Source: Nothophoma quercina (taxonomy: Eukaryota; Ascomycota; Dothideomycetes; Pleosporales; Didymellaceae). From it: a DNA stretch of 64,000 nucleotides. A model generated the notes under the pieces. It saw nothing but the letters and a program-made list of their open reading frames with translations. It was not told where the DNA came from and searched no databases. How positions within the stretch are numbered: the first letter of the stretch is position 1; every line of letters begins with the position of its first letter. Below are positions 1 to 11,550 of this stretch, piece after piece. A program made the position numbers and the translations under genes. Where the stretch lies: contig JAKIXB010000046.1 in the NCBI GenBank assembly GCA_021642125.1, positions 161,926 through 225,925 of the forward strand, in the 5' to 3' direction.

Positions 1-2
1 AT

Positions 3-1546
3 CCATCGTTTGCGCCAGTCGCTCGCAACCCTCTCTGCAATCTCGAGTTCCTCGATTACGACAACAGCAGCGTACCGGTCCTGTACTCCACCAAAATCCA
101 GCACACTCGCAGCACTGAGTTGCAAAACTGCCCATCCATAGACCTAGTTAACGATGCGTTTGACGCTATTGAGGCAGGTTTAAAACCATATGCGCAGTAC
201 GGTTGGCCGTCTGCATTCGATCTTCTAGGCCGCACGCCGAACAAAAACACCCCAACGAGGGTACTAAACGACATCGACCTCTACTTCTACAAGGAAACGA
301 TGAAAACAGGCAAGTTATATGTAGCCACCGATCGAGGCCTTTTGTAGTGAAGAAGTACCTGAAGCTCGTCGGCATACCCAAGACGCAGCCAGTCAGATTC
401 GAGGGCCGTGTTCATCCATGGGCAAAAGCTGCAAGTCGTACACGCGAGAAGCGGAGAGTCATACTTGCTGGGGGCAAGATTGTACTTGAAGACTATCAAG
501 TGGCTTTGACGCCAAAAATCGAATTGCCCACACCAGACGCAAAGCAAGATAAGGCGGACGCCGCCACTGAGGCCCAGAGAGGAGATACGGGAAAGGCAGA
601 ACAACAGAGAATCGAGGTTATGGATGTGCAGGTGGGAAGGGAGTTGTCACTTCCGCTAGGAGCTATTGTGGTCGTGTACAAGATCCATAAGGATTATGAT
701 AGCTGGACATATGGACGACTGTATGGCACCGACAAGCAGGGCTGGTTTCCCCTCTGGCACACGTGTTCAATCGACTGGAGCCTGGACAGATTCTCTGGCT
801 CCAAAGCACAAGAATTCAGTGAGCCACTATCAGAATCCAAGGATTGCGAAGAAATGGATTGGAATGGTCTGGTACACTATTGGCGACAGCAAGGCTTCCC
901 AGAGGGTATAACCTGGCAGCAGATGTGTCAGGCGACGGCAGATGCCGCCACTGAAGCAGAAGCCAAAAGAATTGCGAAAAGGAAGTCAATGGCTGCCGTT
1001 AGCATGGCCCAAACTTTAACGCTCGACACGACCTTGACTCGAAGCCCATCTTTGCACATCACTCACTCCCTAGCCACAGCTTCGGAGGCAATCCTTGTTA
1101 TAGAAGCAACTTCAATCGTCCCAATGAGCGGCACAGAAGAAGTGGACGGGCCAGATGACATGCAGGATAGCAATGTCAGTGAGAGTGTTGAGCTAACGAG
1201 GGTCACGGAGTCCAAGGCAGCAGCAGACAGCGCACAGCCTGCTGTCGACATGCCTGAGACGCCACCAGGGACTGACACGTCGTCAAAAACCAAGGAGGAG
1301 GCAATCGAATACGTCTATGCTGCATCAGCCACTGTGTCTAGCAGCAATGGACAGGTGTCATCTCCTGAGCCTGACGCGATGGAGTCCAAGATTCCAGGAG
1401 AGAAATTGGAGGCGGAGGCTGAGGTTCTGACCGAGTTCGTGGCACCGCCTACGCCCCAAGATCCATTCGCGAAGTCACGCTACCATCCTTTCGCTCGTAA
1501 CGACAATATTGAGTATGACTGGGGCGACAGCGATGATGAACTTTAG
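3..1546 (+). CDS. 5'-truncated hypothetical protein with SH3-like segment
   Basis: The frame is open from base 3 and the gene begins upstream of the window. The first part (3 to about 309) reads as ordinary protein, then the frame must shift to reach the long 3' exon ending at 1546. A 38-nt intron with a GC donor (310-347) restores the frame exactly, but it is short, so the junction is tentative. The downstream part has a segment around 625-770 (key residues GAIVVVYKIHKDYDSWTYGR, then QGWFPLW) that resembles an SH3 fold. It is followed by a long acidic, Ser/Thr/Glu-rich, probably disordered tail. No catalytic motif is visible. Function is unknown; a scaffold or adaptor role would be a guess from the SH3-like segment alone. 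Confidence 0.55.
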
Positions 1547-1994
1547 ATCTTGCAGACATGGCATGCTTTGGCACTGCTTCCAGTAAAGATTCTTAGTAGA
1601 TCCCTTTGGCTAGTCTTACGTAGACACGCATCGTCGCAGGATAGAGAGGTTGTTGAATGAAGAGTCGTATATTACCCTCAAGTGATCGAGACCGCCAAGA
1701 TTCTTTACGATGATACAGACTTGAATGCATCAGCAAGTAGGCTTTCTCCAAGACGTTTGCCAAGACCGAAGATGTTCGCTCGGTTTGTATGCATGATGGA
1801 AGCAATGATGACAGTGACGGCTGTTGGATGGAATCATTATTGCGGGAGGCGGGACAAGAGTGGAGCGTGCCGCGCCAGGGGCTTAGTCATCATTCACGCG
1901 CAGGTAATGGACACCACAGCACGTTCGTATCAGCAGACCAATTTGATCGACCACCTCAAAATCAAGTGCAGAAGTTTCCGCCAAAATAGTAATC

Positions 1995-2816
1995 ATGCCG
2001 ACAGAAACCACCGCCGCCCAAGATGCAGACTGCCCACTTCAAGCCTTCCGCATCCCTGGTTTGCCTCCGGATTTCTACTACATCCCCAACTTCGTCTCCG
2101 TCGAAGAGGAAGGTTCAATACTACAAAAGGTCCGCATGTCCAAAGAATAGTTACCTTGTGCCAGATGCTAACGGATTCAGATTCCCGCACAACGATGGAT
2201 AACTCTCTCCCACAGGCGCCTACAAGCGCACCCCTCTACACTCACCAGGAACAACACCCTGCTCGCTTCGCCACTTCCAGCATATCTCGTTAGTCCAGTT
2301 ATACCGCGCTTCAAAGGCCTAGGTATCTTCGATCACACGCCACATCAGCGGCCAAATCACGTGCTTATTAACGAGTACAAGCCTGGAGAGGGCATCATGC
2401 CGCATGAAGATGGCAAGGCGTATGCGAGTGTTGTTGCAACTGTCAGTCTAGGTGGGCCGGTGTGTCTGAGTATAACGCCGAAGCCAAGCTCAGACGAGAA
2501 TGACGAGGGAATGAAGCTGACACAAGAAGACGGCAAGTGGAAAGTGCCCACAAGGATCCTGCAGGAACCGAGATCGTTACTTATCACGACTGGGGAGGCG
2601 TATGAAAGTCTGCTTCACGGTGTGGATGCTGTCGAGGTTGACGAAGCCCTCAACGCTGATACAGTCGCGAACTGGGCGTTGCTTGAGGATCGGTCGCCGT
2701 TCGAGGATGCTGGCGGGCGAAACGTAAGGGGAACGAGAATCAGTCTTACTTACAGAGACGTGCTCAAAGTCAGCTCGGCGGCAAGCAAAGTCCTTGGTGG
2801 GTTCACGAAGAGGTGA
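1995..2816 (+). CDS. AlkB-like 2-oxoglutarate/Fe(II) dioxygenase, ALKBH6 type
   Basis: Two exons, 1995-2129 and 2181-2816, join in phase 0 across a 51-nt intron with branch site GCTAAC, giving 256 residues. The N-terminus (IPGLPPDFYYIPNFVS, EEE, ILQK) and the start of exon 2 (RWITLSHRRLQ) follow the ALKBH6 pattern. The core has NEYKPGEGIMPHEDG, where His and Asp of the HxD metal motif sit, a later His (LLHGV) and the 2-oxoglutarate-binding Arg region (RISLTYRDV). AlkB enzymes oxidatively demethylate nucleic acids using Fe(II), O2 and 2-oxoglutarate. The substrate of the ALKBH6 branch is less clear, with tRNA or alkylated DNA proposed. The gene looks intact. The start is the first ATG of the conserved N-terminus. 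Confidence 0.85.
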
Positions 2817-4089
2817 GAATGCTGTCGGTACGAAAGTATGACTATACTCACACCTTCTTGTATTCGGATCCAAAGTCGCACGCTTCGATCCATGGCACTG
2901 CACTCCGTAGTTGACAGCCCTATTAGCTGCAAAGACAGTCAGCGAACGTCTCGTCACAAATGTGGGACACAACATAGGTCAGAGAGGCATAATGACGCAT
3001 GTAGGAGGTAAGCCAATGGCCCAGCACCAGATATAAGCTTTTCGGCAACGGAAGTCTTATGCAAGGCCACGACAGCGTCGAGGCTGACAACTACAGATAG
3101 CAGGAGCAGATGTTTTCGAGGGGCCTTCAGCTGTAGCACAGTTAAGTAAATTGACCATTTAAGGGTTTGTTTGCAGATGCAGGGCTCGATGTTGTGTACC
3201 TGTCGTGGTGTTCTGGGGTCACGACTGCCGTGCACGAGCATGAAACGCTCTTGCACGGTATCCCGAATTGACGCTGCCCTTGAACCTTCAACCACACAGC
3301 AGCGTGTTTCGTTCACACAGATGTCAGCCATGCATGATCAGCCTGTCCCGAAACGCAGCCGATGCGAAACGGGTGTGCTCTGATAGGCTAGCTGCGGGCC
3401 GCTGACCTGCATCTCTTGATTCTGCAAGCTCAGCCACTCTACGCATCCACGCCCAGCGCGCCCAGTACGCCCTCAGTACGACCAACATCAAGATCCTCAC
3501 CTCTCGGAGTATCACGATAAGCCCTACCCAGGTTTTATAGGTCTTTCCTCTGGCTATAGTCAAGCCCCACACCGGCCATGACGCGTTCCTTTTGTGTGCT
3601 GGCCTCCGTGAGGTTTATTCCAGCCTCCGCCATGGCGGCCATCCGCACCGGACGGCTCCCCGCCTTGACCGCATAAGGTCAAAACTGTCGAGCAAGCCAT
3701 AACAACCTCAAACCCATGTAGTGTACCGCGCAATCATACATCTAGTCTACTCGTATCCGGGACCGACTTTCGTGTTGCTCGAACTTGTAGGTCCTCCCGC
3801 CCAGATCGTGCACGTTCAGCTGTCTCCACAACTACCAGACCACGATCCACCTCCACAAAACATCGACGGCCTACGGATAGTCCCAAGTCGTCGCAGTGCC
3901 TATTGGCTTGGTCGCCTTCGTATCGAGTGCCACCTAACAGATCGTTGACCTGTAGCTGCTGTCAGCAGTATTAATATACCCTTGGCACGCCGCACGCGCT
4001 CTTTCAGCTCATAAGTACTCTTTGTGCGAAGCGGTGGAACCTTGATTTCTCTTTTGGAAAGACCACATTCCTGGAGAACCGCATGCAAC
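2817..4089. other. Intergenic, no supported gene
   Basis: Only short overlapping frames without recognisable motifs occur here on either strand. It holds the 3' flank of the AlkB-like gene and the promoter of the DOMON gene. I see no repeats or RNA genes. Confidence 0.5.
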
Positions 4090-5786
4090 ATGCGAAGTAA
4101 CGGAAGGACACTCTTGACTTCTGGGCTGCTGGCACTTGGTGAGTCCAGTTGTCTCCAGTGAACGAATGAGGCTAACCACAATCAGCTTCGCAGGCTTTGG
4201 CCCAGGTTGCGAGTGTCTGTCCGTCGACAGGTGTTTGCTTCAAGCTGAATATCCCAGAAAACACAGCTTCATCTGGCAGTGGAGACATCTTCTTCCAAAT
4301 TTCTGCACCAAATACTTACTCATGGGTTGCATTGGGCCAGGGGCGGGCCATGTCCGGTTCTAACATGTTCGTTGTCTACACATCTGCAGATGGCAACAAC
4401 GTGACCTTGTCGCCTCGCTCGGCCAGCGGATACAACATGCCTACACTCAACAGCGACGCTCAAGTTGAGCTTCTCGAAGGTTCCGGTGTGTCAAATGGCG
4501 TGATGACAGCAAACGTCAAATGTGAGCTTCTGCGATCGATGTCCTTTCAAACAAGACGCTGACGAAGTCAAGGCTCGAACTGCAATAGTTGGTCAGGCGG
4601 TACAGCGGACTTCAAGGCCTCAAGCGGGAATTGGATCTACGCATACCAATCTTCTGGTGGTGCCTTGAACTCCAACGACCAGTCGGCATCCATTCGTCAA
4701 CACAATCAGCAGGACTCCTTCTCGTGGGACTATACCAACGCCAAAGGAGGAAGCAGTGTCAATCCACTCGTTAATGCAGCACCTGCCGGGAGCGGTAGCG
4801 GATCCGGAGGATCCTCAGTCACCAGCTGTATCCCGCGACAAGGCGCACAAGCTACAGGCGAGTCTGTCTCAGGAACTACCACCGCAGCGAGTCCTACTCA
4901 GACAAGCAACGAAGGTGACAATAACGACGACAGTCGAACAAGATACCGCTCTTCTTGGGCCACAGCTAGGCCGACCGCATGGCCAACTGGCCCTCCATGG
5001 GACCATGACGACGATGAGGATGGCCCGACCAGACTTGCAAAGCGACAGAACCTCCCGTATTGCGACAATGTCAGTTCGGGCACCGATGGCTTTACCTCGA
5101 TCGGCTCTGGTGGTGGCGGCTCTTCTGAGCGACGGACCATGCTCATCGCGCATGGCGTTCTCGCAGCCCTCGCATTTGTCATCCTCTTCCCAGCAGGCGC
5201 CATCGCTATTCGTCTTGCATCTTTCCCTGGCGTTGTCTGGTTCCATGCTGTGTTCCAAGTGTTCGCATACTTGGTCTATATTGCTGCGTTTGGTCTCGGT
5301 GTGTACATCGCCTCGAAGATGGAGATGCTCAATCATCACCACCCCATCATCGGTATCGTGGTATTCGTTCTTATCTTCCTACAACCCATCTTCGGTTTCC
5401 TGCATCACGCGTTGTTCAAGAAATATCAGAGCCGCACACTCTGGTCGTACGTGCACATCTGGCTCGGTCGCATTGCCGTCACCTTGGGTATCATCAACGG
5501 TGGCCTTGGTCTGCAGTGGGCTGACTCGATGAATATGAGCTCAAGGGGTGGCATCGTCGCATATGCAGTCATTGCTGTGGTTGTGTGGCTTGCTTGGGTT
5601 GCTGCGGGCATCATTGGCGAGAGAAGGAGGGGCAGGAGGATGGCGGATGCACCACCGAAGTACGTAGAGCGAGAGCGTAGTACCAGGAGAAACCGGAGGA
5701 CAAGAGGTGATGAGACTGACTCTTCTGATGACATCCCTATGGTGGACCACAGGGTCCATGGCCATTACGCACCGAAAAATCAGTAG
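4090..5786 (+). CDS. DOMON / cytochrome b561 integral membrane protein
   Basis: Three exons (4090-4138, 4186-4521, 4573-5786) joined by 47- and 51-nt introns with GCTAAC and GCTGAC branch sites give 532 residues. Splicing creates a signal peptide (MRSNGRTLLTSGLLALASQALA). A DOMON/CDH-cytochrome-like beta domain follows to about residue 220 (CFKLNIPE, FFQISAP, WVALGQG, GWDY-like SFSWDYTNAKG), then a Ser/Thr/Gly linker. The C-terminal half has about five hydrophobic helices with paired histidines (LIAHGVLAALAF, WFHAVFQVF, NHHHPIIG, GFLHHALF, SYVHIWLGR), typical of cytochrome b561 transmembrane electron carriers. The tail is cytosolic and basic to acidic. Such proteins pass electrons across a membrane, possibly for iron reduction or lignocellulose redox chemistry. 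The specific partner is unknown. An alternative ATG at 4083 is excluded by an immediate stop. Confidence 0.85.
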
Positions 5787-6184
5787 AGAAAGGGGTGTTA
5801 TGAGTGTGTGAGGGAAGCGCTATGCCAGGGCAGTCACATGTTAGACGAACAATGCTGTGTTTTGTCAAGCTTCTCGGGCATCTCTATGATCAATTTGTGA
5901 AGTCTGTGGTGATTCCATCTGCACTTCTTCAAGATCCTTCACTGCAGCACGCGAGGAAAACGCTAGCCCATTCAAGACTAGTGTTGAACGTGGGGTCGAA
6001 TTTCAAATGCGCCGTTGCCCGCCGACCAACTGAAGCCCAAAGCCATCAACAAACACAAACACGCCGACTCGTGCGCCCCTTCACCTCCACCTTCCGTGCC
6101 CGTATAATACCCGCCTGCAGGGCTATCCATCGATCTTCACACATCAGATCACTTCGACCAAATTTACATCTTCACACATTCAAG

Positions 6185-7145
6185 ATGGGCGAGTCAAGGT
6201 AAGAGGTCCCAGGCTTCGACGCCAAATTTCTAGGCGTTCGCCGCCCCCTCACCACCGACATTTGCTAATCATCGTTCAACACAGGCAAGAACTAGTCGCA
6301 TGGCTGAACAATCTCCTTCAGCTGAATATCACGAAGGTCGAACAATGCGGGACAGGGTACGTCACTCCTGCGCCGAAGCATAGCGGGGCACTTCAAAACT
6401 GCCACGAGGCACGCAAATGTACAATGGGCTGACGGAATGCAACAGCGCTGCACTATGTCAGGTCTTCGACAGCATCTTCTACGATGTACCCATGTCGCGT
6501 GTCAAGTTCAATGCGAACACAGAATATGCATACCTGCAGAATTTCAAGATATTGCAGAGTGCGACCCCTACTGCCCAGTACCATCTCCCCATACTGACCT
6601 GAGCAGACACATTCGCCAAGCACCAGATCGATAAACCCATCCGCGTCGAGTCCCTCGTCAAATGCAAGATGCAGGACAACCTCGAATTCCTGCAGTTCGT
6701 CAAGCAGTACTGGGACCAGCACTTCCCTGGCCATGACTACGACCCCGTCGCCCGCCGTGGAGCGAAGGCAGTAGTTGGCGGTTCAGTCTCCGCGCCTGCA
6801 CGTGCTGCACCTGCCGCTGCCAGGAGAGCACCTGCCGCCAGTAACACCGCCGCACCACGAACCCGAACACCGCTCGCTGCGTCAGGAGGCGCAGCAAGTG
6901 CCGCTCTTAGGGAAGAGAACACACAACTTAAGGAGACTGTGTCTGGCCTGGAGCGCGAGCGTGACTTCTACTTTAGCAAGCTGAGGGATATTGAGCTGCT
7001 CATCCAGCAGGCTATGGAGGCTGATCCTGAGCTGGAGAAGGATGAGGGTCTTCTCAAGCAGATCCAGAACATCCTCTACTCGACCGAGGAGGGCTTCGAG
7101 ATCCCTGCTGAAGGTGCTGAGGGTGCCGAGGAGGAGACCTTCTAG
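6185..7145 (+). CDS. mal3: EB1-family microtubule plus-end binding protein
   Basis: Four exons (6185-6198, 6285-6356, 6446-6558, 6607-7145) give 245 residues with frames closing exactly at each junction. The first half is the EB1 calponin-homology domain (RQELVAWLNNLL, KVEQCGTGAALCQVFDSIF, then KPIRVESLVKCKMQDNLEFLQ and FVKQYWDQHFPG). An Ala/Pro/Arg-rich linker follows, then a coiled-coil EB1 homology segment (LKETVSGLERERDFYFSKLR, DIELLIQ). The C-terminus is acidic and ends EEETF, like the EEY/F tail that binds CAP-Gly proteins. EB1 (Mal3 in fission yeast, Bim1 in budding yeast) tracks growing microtubule ends and recruits other plus-end proteins. The gene appears intact. The first three exons are small, a usual feature of fungal EB1 genes. 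Confidence 0.95.
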
Positions 7146-7848
7146 AGGGTACTGAACTGTTAGGTCCCAACAGCGGATCTGGGATTCGCGAAAGCGGCTT
7201 CCCAATACTGGCGTCTAGATCGAGAAACAGCGATTCTGATGGATTAGAGGTCCAGGTCTAACACCTTATTGAGGACGCGGTAGCGTGAGGGAAGCTGTGA
7301 CAAGAGCATGTGTTCACATGGGCTCAGTTGATATTGCATTGGGGGCGTGAGCCGGGATACCACTTTTCTGCGTTTTGACGAGTTACGAATCGCACGGAGA
7401 GAGCGTGTGAAACATGGGTGAAAGTATAGACACTGAGTATATTGTCCGTCGCTCTTTCTCGCCGCACTCACTGTGGCAGAGGAGCGAAGGATAGCACGAT
7501 CAGAGAACCCTTCATTCTTCGCCTGACTTTCCATCAGCAAACTCAAAAGGAGCTGTTCCTTTCCAGAGTCCTTTTGATTTCTGCTGACACAGCTTCAAAG
7601 CTTGGCTCCCACAGGCGATGTTCACGTCTCACTGCAGCCACTTCACTTTTGAAAGCGCAGACGCTGCCTTTGACGTTCACGGAAGCGTTTCAACAAAGTT
7701 GACGCTGTTCACGTGCGTACTCTCTTCATCCTCGAGGAAGTGGTTCGGCGCACATATCCAATCTCCTCCTGCCACTTGATCGTTCTCATTCTGGCAACCA
7801 TGAGCGTGCATTCGTCTCCCATTCTGGACCCATCTCCGACTGAATGGC

Positions 7849-8055
7849 CTACCAGATCAATACAGCATGGCCAGCCTGTTGAGTTTCTGTTACGGAACAC
7901 TCTATGATGTTACCAACTAGCTTGAGCTTATGGCAGGGCACGGCGGGACCGCTAGAGATGAGAGAAGGGCCGCATGCGTCGCGGGTGTTGAGGAAGACGC
8001 AGGAGTAGACGGGATCCTGGGCGGCTGCGAATGCCACGACGGCCAGAGTGAGCAC
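7849..8055 (-). CDS. Small secreted-like reading frame without ATG (doubtful)
   Basis: An open minus-strand frame reads with a hydrophobic start (VLTLAVVAFAAAQ) resembling a signal peptide, followed by a short Cys-containing segment (YSCVFLNTRDACG, VPCHKL). No in-frame ATG lies upstream before a stop. The upstream codons fall in a GGT/CCA triplet run at 8078-8100. It could be the tail of a spliced small secreted protein whose first exon I cannot place, a relic, or chance. It lies about 230 bases beyond the 3' end of the convincing secreted protein gene at 8290-8781, on the same strand. Confidence 0.25.
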   Translation of the reverse strand: MLTLAVVAFAAAQDPVYSCVFLNTRDACGPSLISSGPAVPCHKLKLVGNIIECSVTETQQAGHAVLIW

Positions 8056-8289
8056 TGAAAACGAGAAATGCGTGGTCGCTGGTGGTGGTGGTGGTGATGG
8101 CAGTGTTTGCTGTCAGTGTGGAGTAAAATGTAGACAGAACGACTTTAAAGGAAATGCAGGTTCATATACAATCGCAGAAATTGTCATCACCCATAGCTTC
8201 ATTCGGTGCTGACGATGGTAGGTCTTTGTAACAACATCCGCTCAAACTCGTCCCTCTTCTGTCTCGACACCCGCCGTGATATGTCGCAC

Positions 8290-8781
8290 TTAGCTGTTGC
8301 GCGCCAAGGCCTGCTTCTCCTCCACCGTCAACGCTCCCTTCCCAATACCGAAATAGTTCTCACTCGTGCCTGAGCGCCACCCATATTTCCCGTCCTTGCC
8401 GTCTTTCTTGAACCCAGTCGTGCACGCGAATGTGTCGTCCTATCACGCTGTCAGTACCATGCCTTCCTTCACTCCAGCATCACCTTTTATCACACCGCGG
8501 AAACGTACCTCAACTTGGCAACATGACCACTCCTTGCTCTTGTAGCATTCCTGGGAATCGTCGGTGCTTTTTGGTTGCTTGCAAGGCGAGCCGTGACGCC
8601 ATGTGCGTAGGTCTGGACAACAGCAGTAGCGCTGCGTAGGGCACACCAGACCGCGGGTATGGTTGGGGGCGAAAAACCAGTCGAGTGGGCTGGTGATGAA
8701 TGCTCGTGAGGGTAAAATAAAACTAAACAAGATAATGAGGACAGAGAGAATGTTGGTATAGTTGAGGTTTCCAGGATTCAT
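8290..8781 (-). CDS. Small secreted cysteine-rich protein
   Basis: Two exons on the minus strand (8509-8781 and 8290-8439) join in phase 0 across a 69-nt intron with donor GTACGT, giving 140 residues. The N-terminus is a clear signal peptide (NILSVLIILFSFILPSRA). The mature part has nine cysteines in about 60 residues, including a CCC triplet and a CC pair (QRYCCCPDLRTW, GSPCKQ, QECYKSKEWSCCQVE, TFACTTGF). It ends in a Gly/Lys-rich tail. The longer upstream Met at 9018 is not needed, since the Met at 8781 immediately precedes the signal peptide. No family is recognised. Small size, secretion signal and many cysteines are shared by fungal apoplastic proteins and effectors. A role in host interaction is only inference. 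Confidence 0.65.
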
Positions 8782-9728
8782 AGCTGTGCTAGGTATGTAA
8801 TGATGGGCTTGATGTTGACAATGGCAGAAGTGGTGATGAAGTGGAAGGTTGCGTTTGTTAAGGGGTTGTATTTGTGCAGTGTAGGTGATTTTGTAACCCG
8901 CAATTACAAAGTCCGGAAGGTGATGCAGTGCGACGAAGTGAAAGGGAACATGCTGACGGTCGTACCTAGGTATGGGGGTGGAGCCAGATTGAGTGGGAAA
9001 CAAACAGAACGTCAACACTTTCGAGCACTCTCTTTTGAAACTTAGTCGCTATATGAGCTCATTCCTTCCCAATCCCAATGCCAGTGCTGTTCAGAGCGTT
9101 GCCCTAGGAAGTCCGATCAGTATGAAGCACAGTCTGCCTCGCCGACATCCTGTTAAGGCACAATGGATTATTCGATCGCCAACCCAGAGACGATACAACG
9201 TGGCAGCTCAGGTTAAGAACGATCAGCACCTCTCCACGCTCCACGGAGGCCCACCAGGAAATAAGGAGTGAGGTGATGTCGGATGCGGGATCATTACCGG
9301 AGGGCGCCCAGGCGAAGTGTGGGGAAAACTCAGCCACTAAACCATATTAAGCTGTTAACATAAGACCCCTTCGACGCGTCTGCAGCTTGATCGCCCTTCT
9401 GCCGCCTGACCGCCGCAAGTCAAGCACACGTTCTGGGCTAGACGATGTCATTTTGTACACAAAGACTTTATCCAAACGTGTAGGAGTATGGCCCGTCATC
9501 GTCGAGCGCCTCACCCACGTGCGGGAACCCCGCACAAGCTACCCCTCCTAACCTGACCTCATGCTCCTGAGGCATGTAGGCTTTATATATGAGGGACAAT
9601 GACTGCAGCGATAAAGTCATCACATTCGCATGGTAGATCCAATTGCAATAGTTCGCAGCAATTAAATCTTCTTCTTCATTTCTGACGCGTTGATTCCCAT
9701 CGAACCCTACACATTCCTGAACACCATC
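8782..9728. other. Intergenic between divergent genes
   Basis: This is the shared upstream region of the minus-strand secreted protein gene and the plus-strand hydrolase gene. A TATA-like stretch (tttatatatgaggg) lies near 9582, about 145 bases before the hydrolase ATG. No other feature is supported. Confidence 0.45.
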
Positions 9729-11218
9729 ATGTCCGGCTGGGACGATCTTCCCAAGGCCTTGGAGAGCAGCAAGGACAAGCTTACCCAGCTACTCCAGTCT
9801 GACGCTCAGTTGAAGGCCTTCACCACCTCGGACGCGATCGATAAGTCTGCCACGTTTGGTATCAAGTCGAGCGGCTCAGATAACACGCTGCTGATTGAAG
9901 TCACCAATGGCAGCGCCAAAGCAAGCACTGGTTCTTCGAATGATGCATTATTCACCCTTTCGGCTCTTCCGGAACAGTGGGAGCAGCACTTCAAGGAGAC
10001 ACCCGCCATGCCTTATCAGAGCTACTGGGGCATGTTTGGCATGAACATCAAGCAGAAGGGTATTGAAGTACATGGCGACCAAACAGCATTCGCTCATTGG
10101 ACTCATGTCTGGCGACGTGTCCTCGAGCTCACTCACGATGCTCAATGCGGCCCGCTCAAAGAGGAAGAGCAACCTGAGCAGGAGCGCGACTACCTTACTG
10201 GTCGTTACGTCTTCCTCGACGCGCCTATATGGGGTAGGTCGAAGGTCTTCTACGAGACTTCGGGCGATGGCAAGCAGCAGATTGTCTTCCTGCACACAGC
10301 TGGCAGCGACAGCAGGCAGTATCACGGTGTCATGAACGACCCACAGATGCGCAAGAAATGCACCATGTACGCTTTCGACCTGCCCGGTCACGGACGAAGC
10401 TTCCCGTCGAAGAACCTACCACCAGGCGCGCACACGAATACAGAAGACAGCTACGTGGGTATCATTGCGGCGTTCGTCAAGGAGCTCGGTCTGCGAAGAC
10501 CGATCATCTGTGGCGCCAGCATGGCTGGCCAGGTCTGTTTGGCAGTCGCCATCCGCCACAAAGAAGTCGGTGCTGGAGGCACTATTCCTCTACAAGGGTC
10601 AGTGTGCTTTGCCTGAGTGATTCGAGTATGCTGACGAAAACAGATCTGAGTACCTGAACATGGAGCGTCAATGGTACGACCGCTCGCCATACGTCAACCA
10701 GTCATTGTTCAATCCCGAGTGGATCTACGGCGTGGGTACCATCTTCCCGGTGCTCCAATACTGCTAACGGGACCAGATGATGTCTCCAACCACACCAAAG
10801 GTCAACAAGGATCTGATTTGGCACCTGTACAGCGCCCAAGCCTACGGCGTAGGTCTCACTTTTCATAACACGACATATACATGGAAACTGAACAGATTTG
10901 CAGATCTTCCACGGTGATTTGGACTTCTACTTTGGTGGCTGGGATGGTCGCTCGCGCGTTGCCTCAATCGACACTAACAGCTGCCCTGTGTATATGCTCA
11001 CAGGCGAGTACGACTGGTCTAACACACCTGAGATGTCACAGAAGACCGCAGACAAGATCCCAGGTGCTAAGCACAAGGCCATGCCCGGTCTTGGCCACTT
11101 TCCCGCGACCGAAAACCCGAAGGCCTTTGTGCCACACCTAATCGAGGCAATAGATCATATCCAGAAGGTCAGGAGCGAAGGTCTCAGCACAATGCGTCTG
11201 GGTGATGGTACCGACTAA
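9729..11218 (+). CDS. Alpha/beta hydrolase with N-terminal sterol-carrier-like region
   Basis: Four exons (9729-10597, 10644-10731, 10777-10848, 10904-11218), separated by introns of 45-55 nt, give 447 residues. The C-terminal two thirds is an alpha/beta hydrolase. It shows the oxyanion region (IVFLHTAGSDSRQYHG), FDLPGHGRS, the nucleophile elbow GASMAG (Ser), the acid loop LTGEYDW (Asp) and the catalytic His in PGLGHFPATENP. Residues 1 to about 140 precede it (MSGWDDLPKALESSKDKLTQ, ATFGIKSS, WEQHFKETPAMPYQSYWGMF). They resemble a small lipid-binding or sterol-carrier-like domain, a weaker call. The ATG at 9729 is preferred; the open frame extends upstream to 9690 but without another ATG. Substrate unknown; esterase or lipase-like activity is likely. 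Confidence 0.82.
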
Positions 11219-11550
11219 GCGCAGTAAGCATTGCGCCTCGTTATGAGCAGAGATTTAGTTGTGTATTCCTTCGTCTTGACGAGTGTCATGTCTCTAGCAT
11301 ACAAAGAAGCATATACCCTATTTGCAAAGTGCTCTTACCATATCTCCACTTGTCACTGCCCACCATATGGACCTTATGAACAGCTCCTTCTACACAGACT
11401 TAGCTTGTTTGTCGAACCCCGCTACACGTTCCGCTTCCAACTTCGCAATTCCACACGTCACCTACTCTTTACCCCAGAATCTTACCGCCATATACTATAA
11501 CAGTATTACACATCCACACTCCTTCGAAAATTTCAGACGTCATCCCGAAT

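Noticed and set aside
2954..3331. 125-codon minus-strand frame with a hydrophobic stretch
   Set aside because: No recognised motif, no splice signals and unlikely composition. Treated as chance in an intergenic region.
4756..5532. 258-codon plus-strand frame overlapping the DOMON gene
   Set aside because: It is a shadow of the real third exon in another frame, with Ser/Arg-rich composition and no motifs. The DOMON-b561 frame has clear domains and splice continuity.
9948..10391. 147-codon minus-strand frame within the hydrolase gene
   Set aside because: Lies entirely opposite the alpha/beta hydrolase exon and has no independent support.
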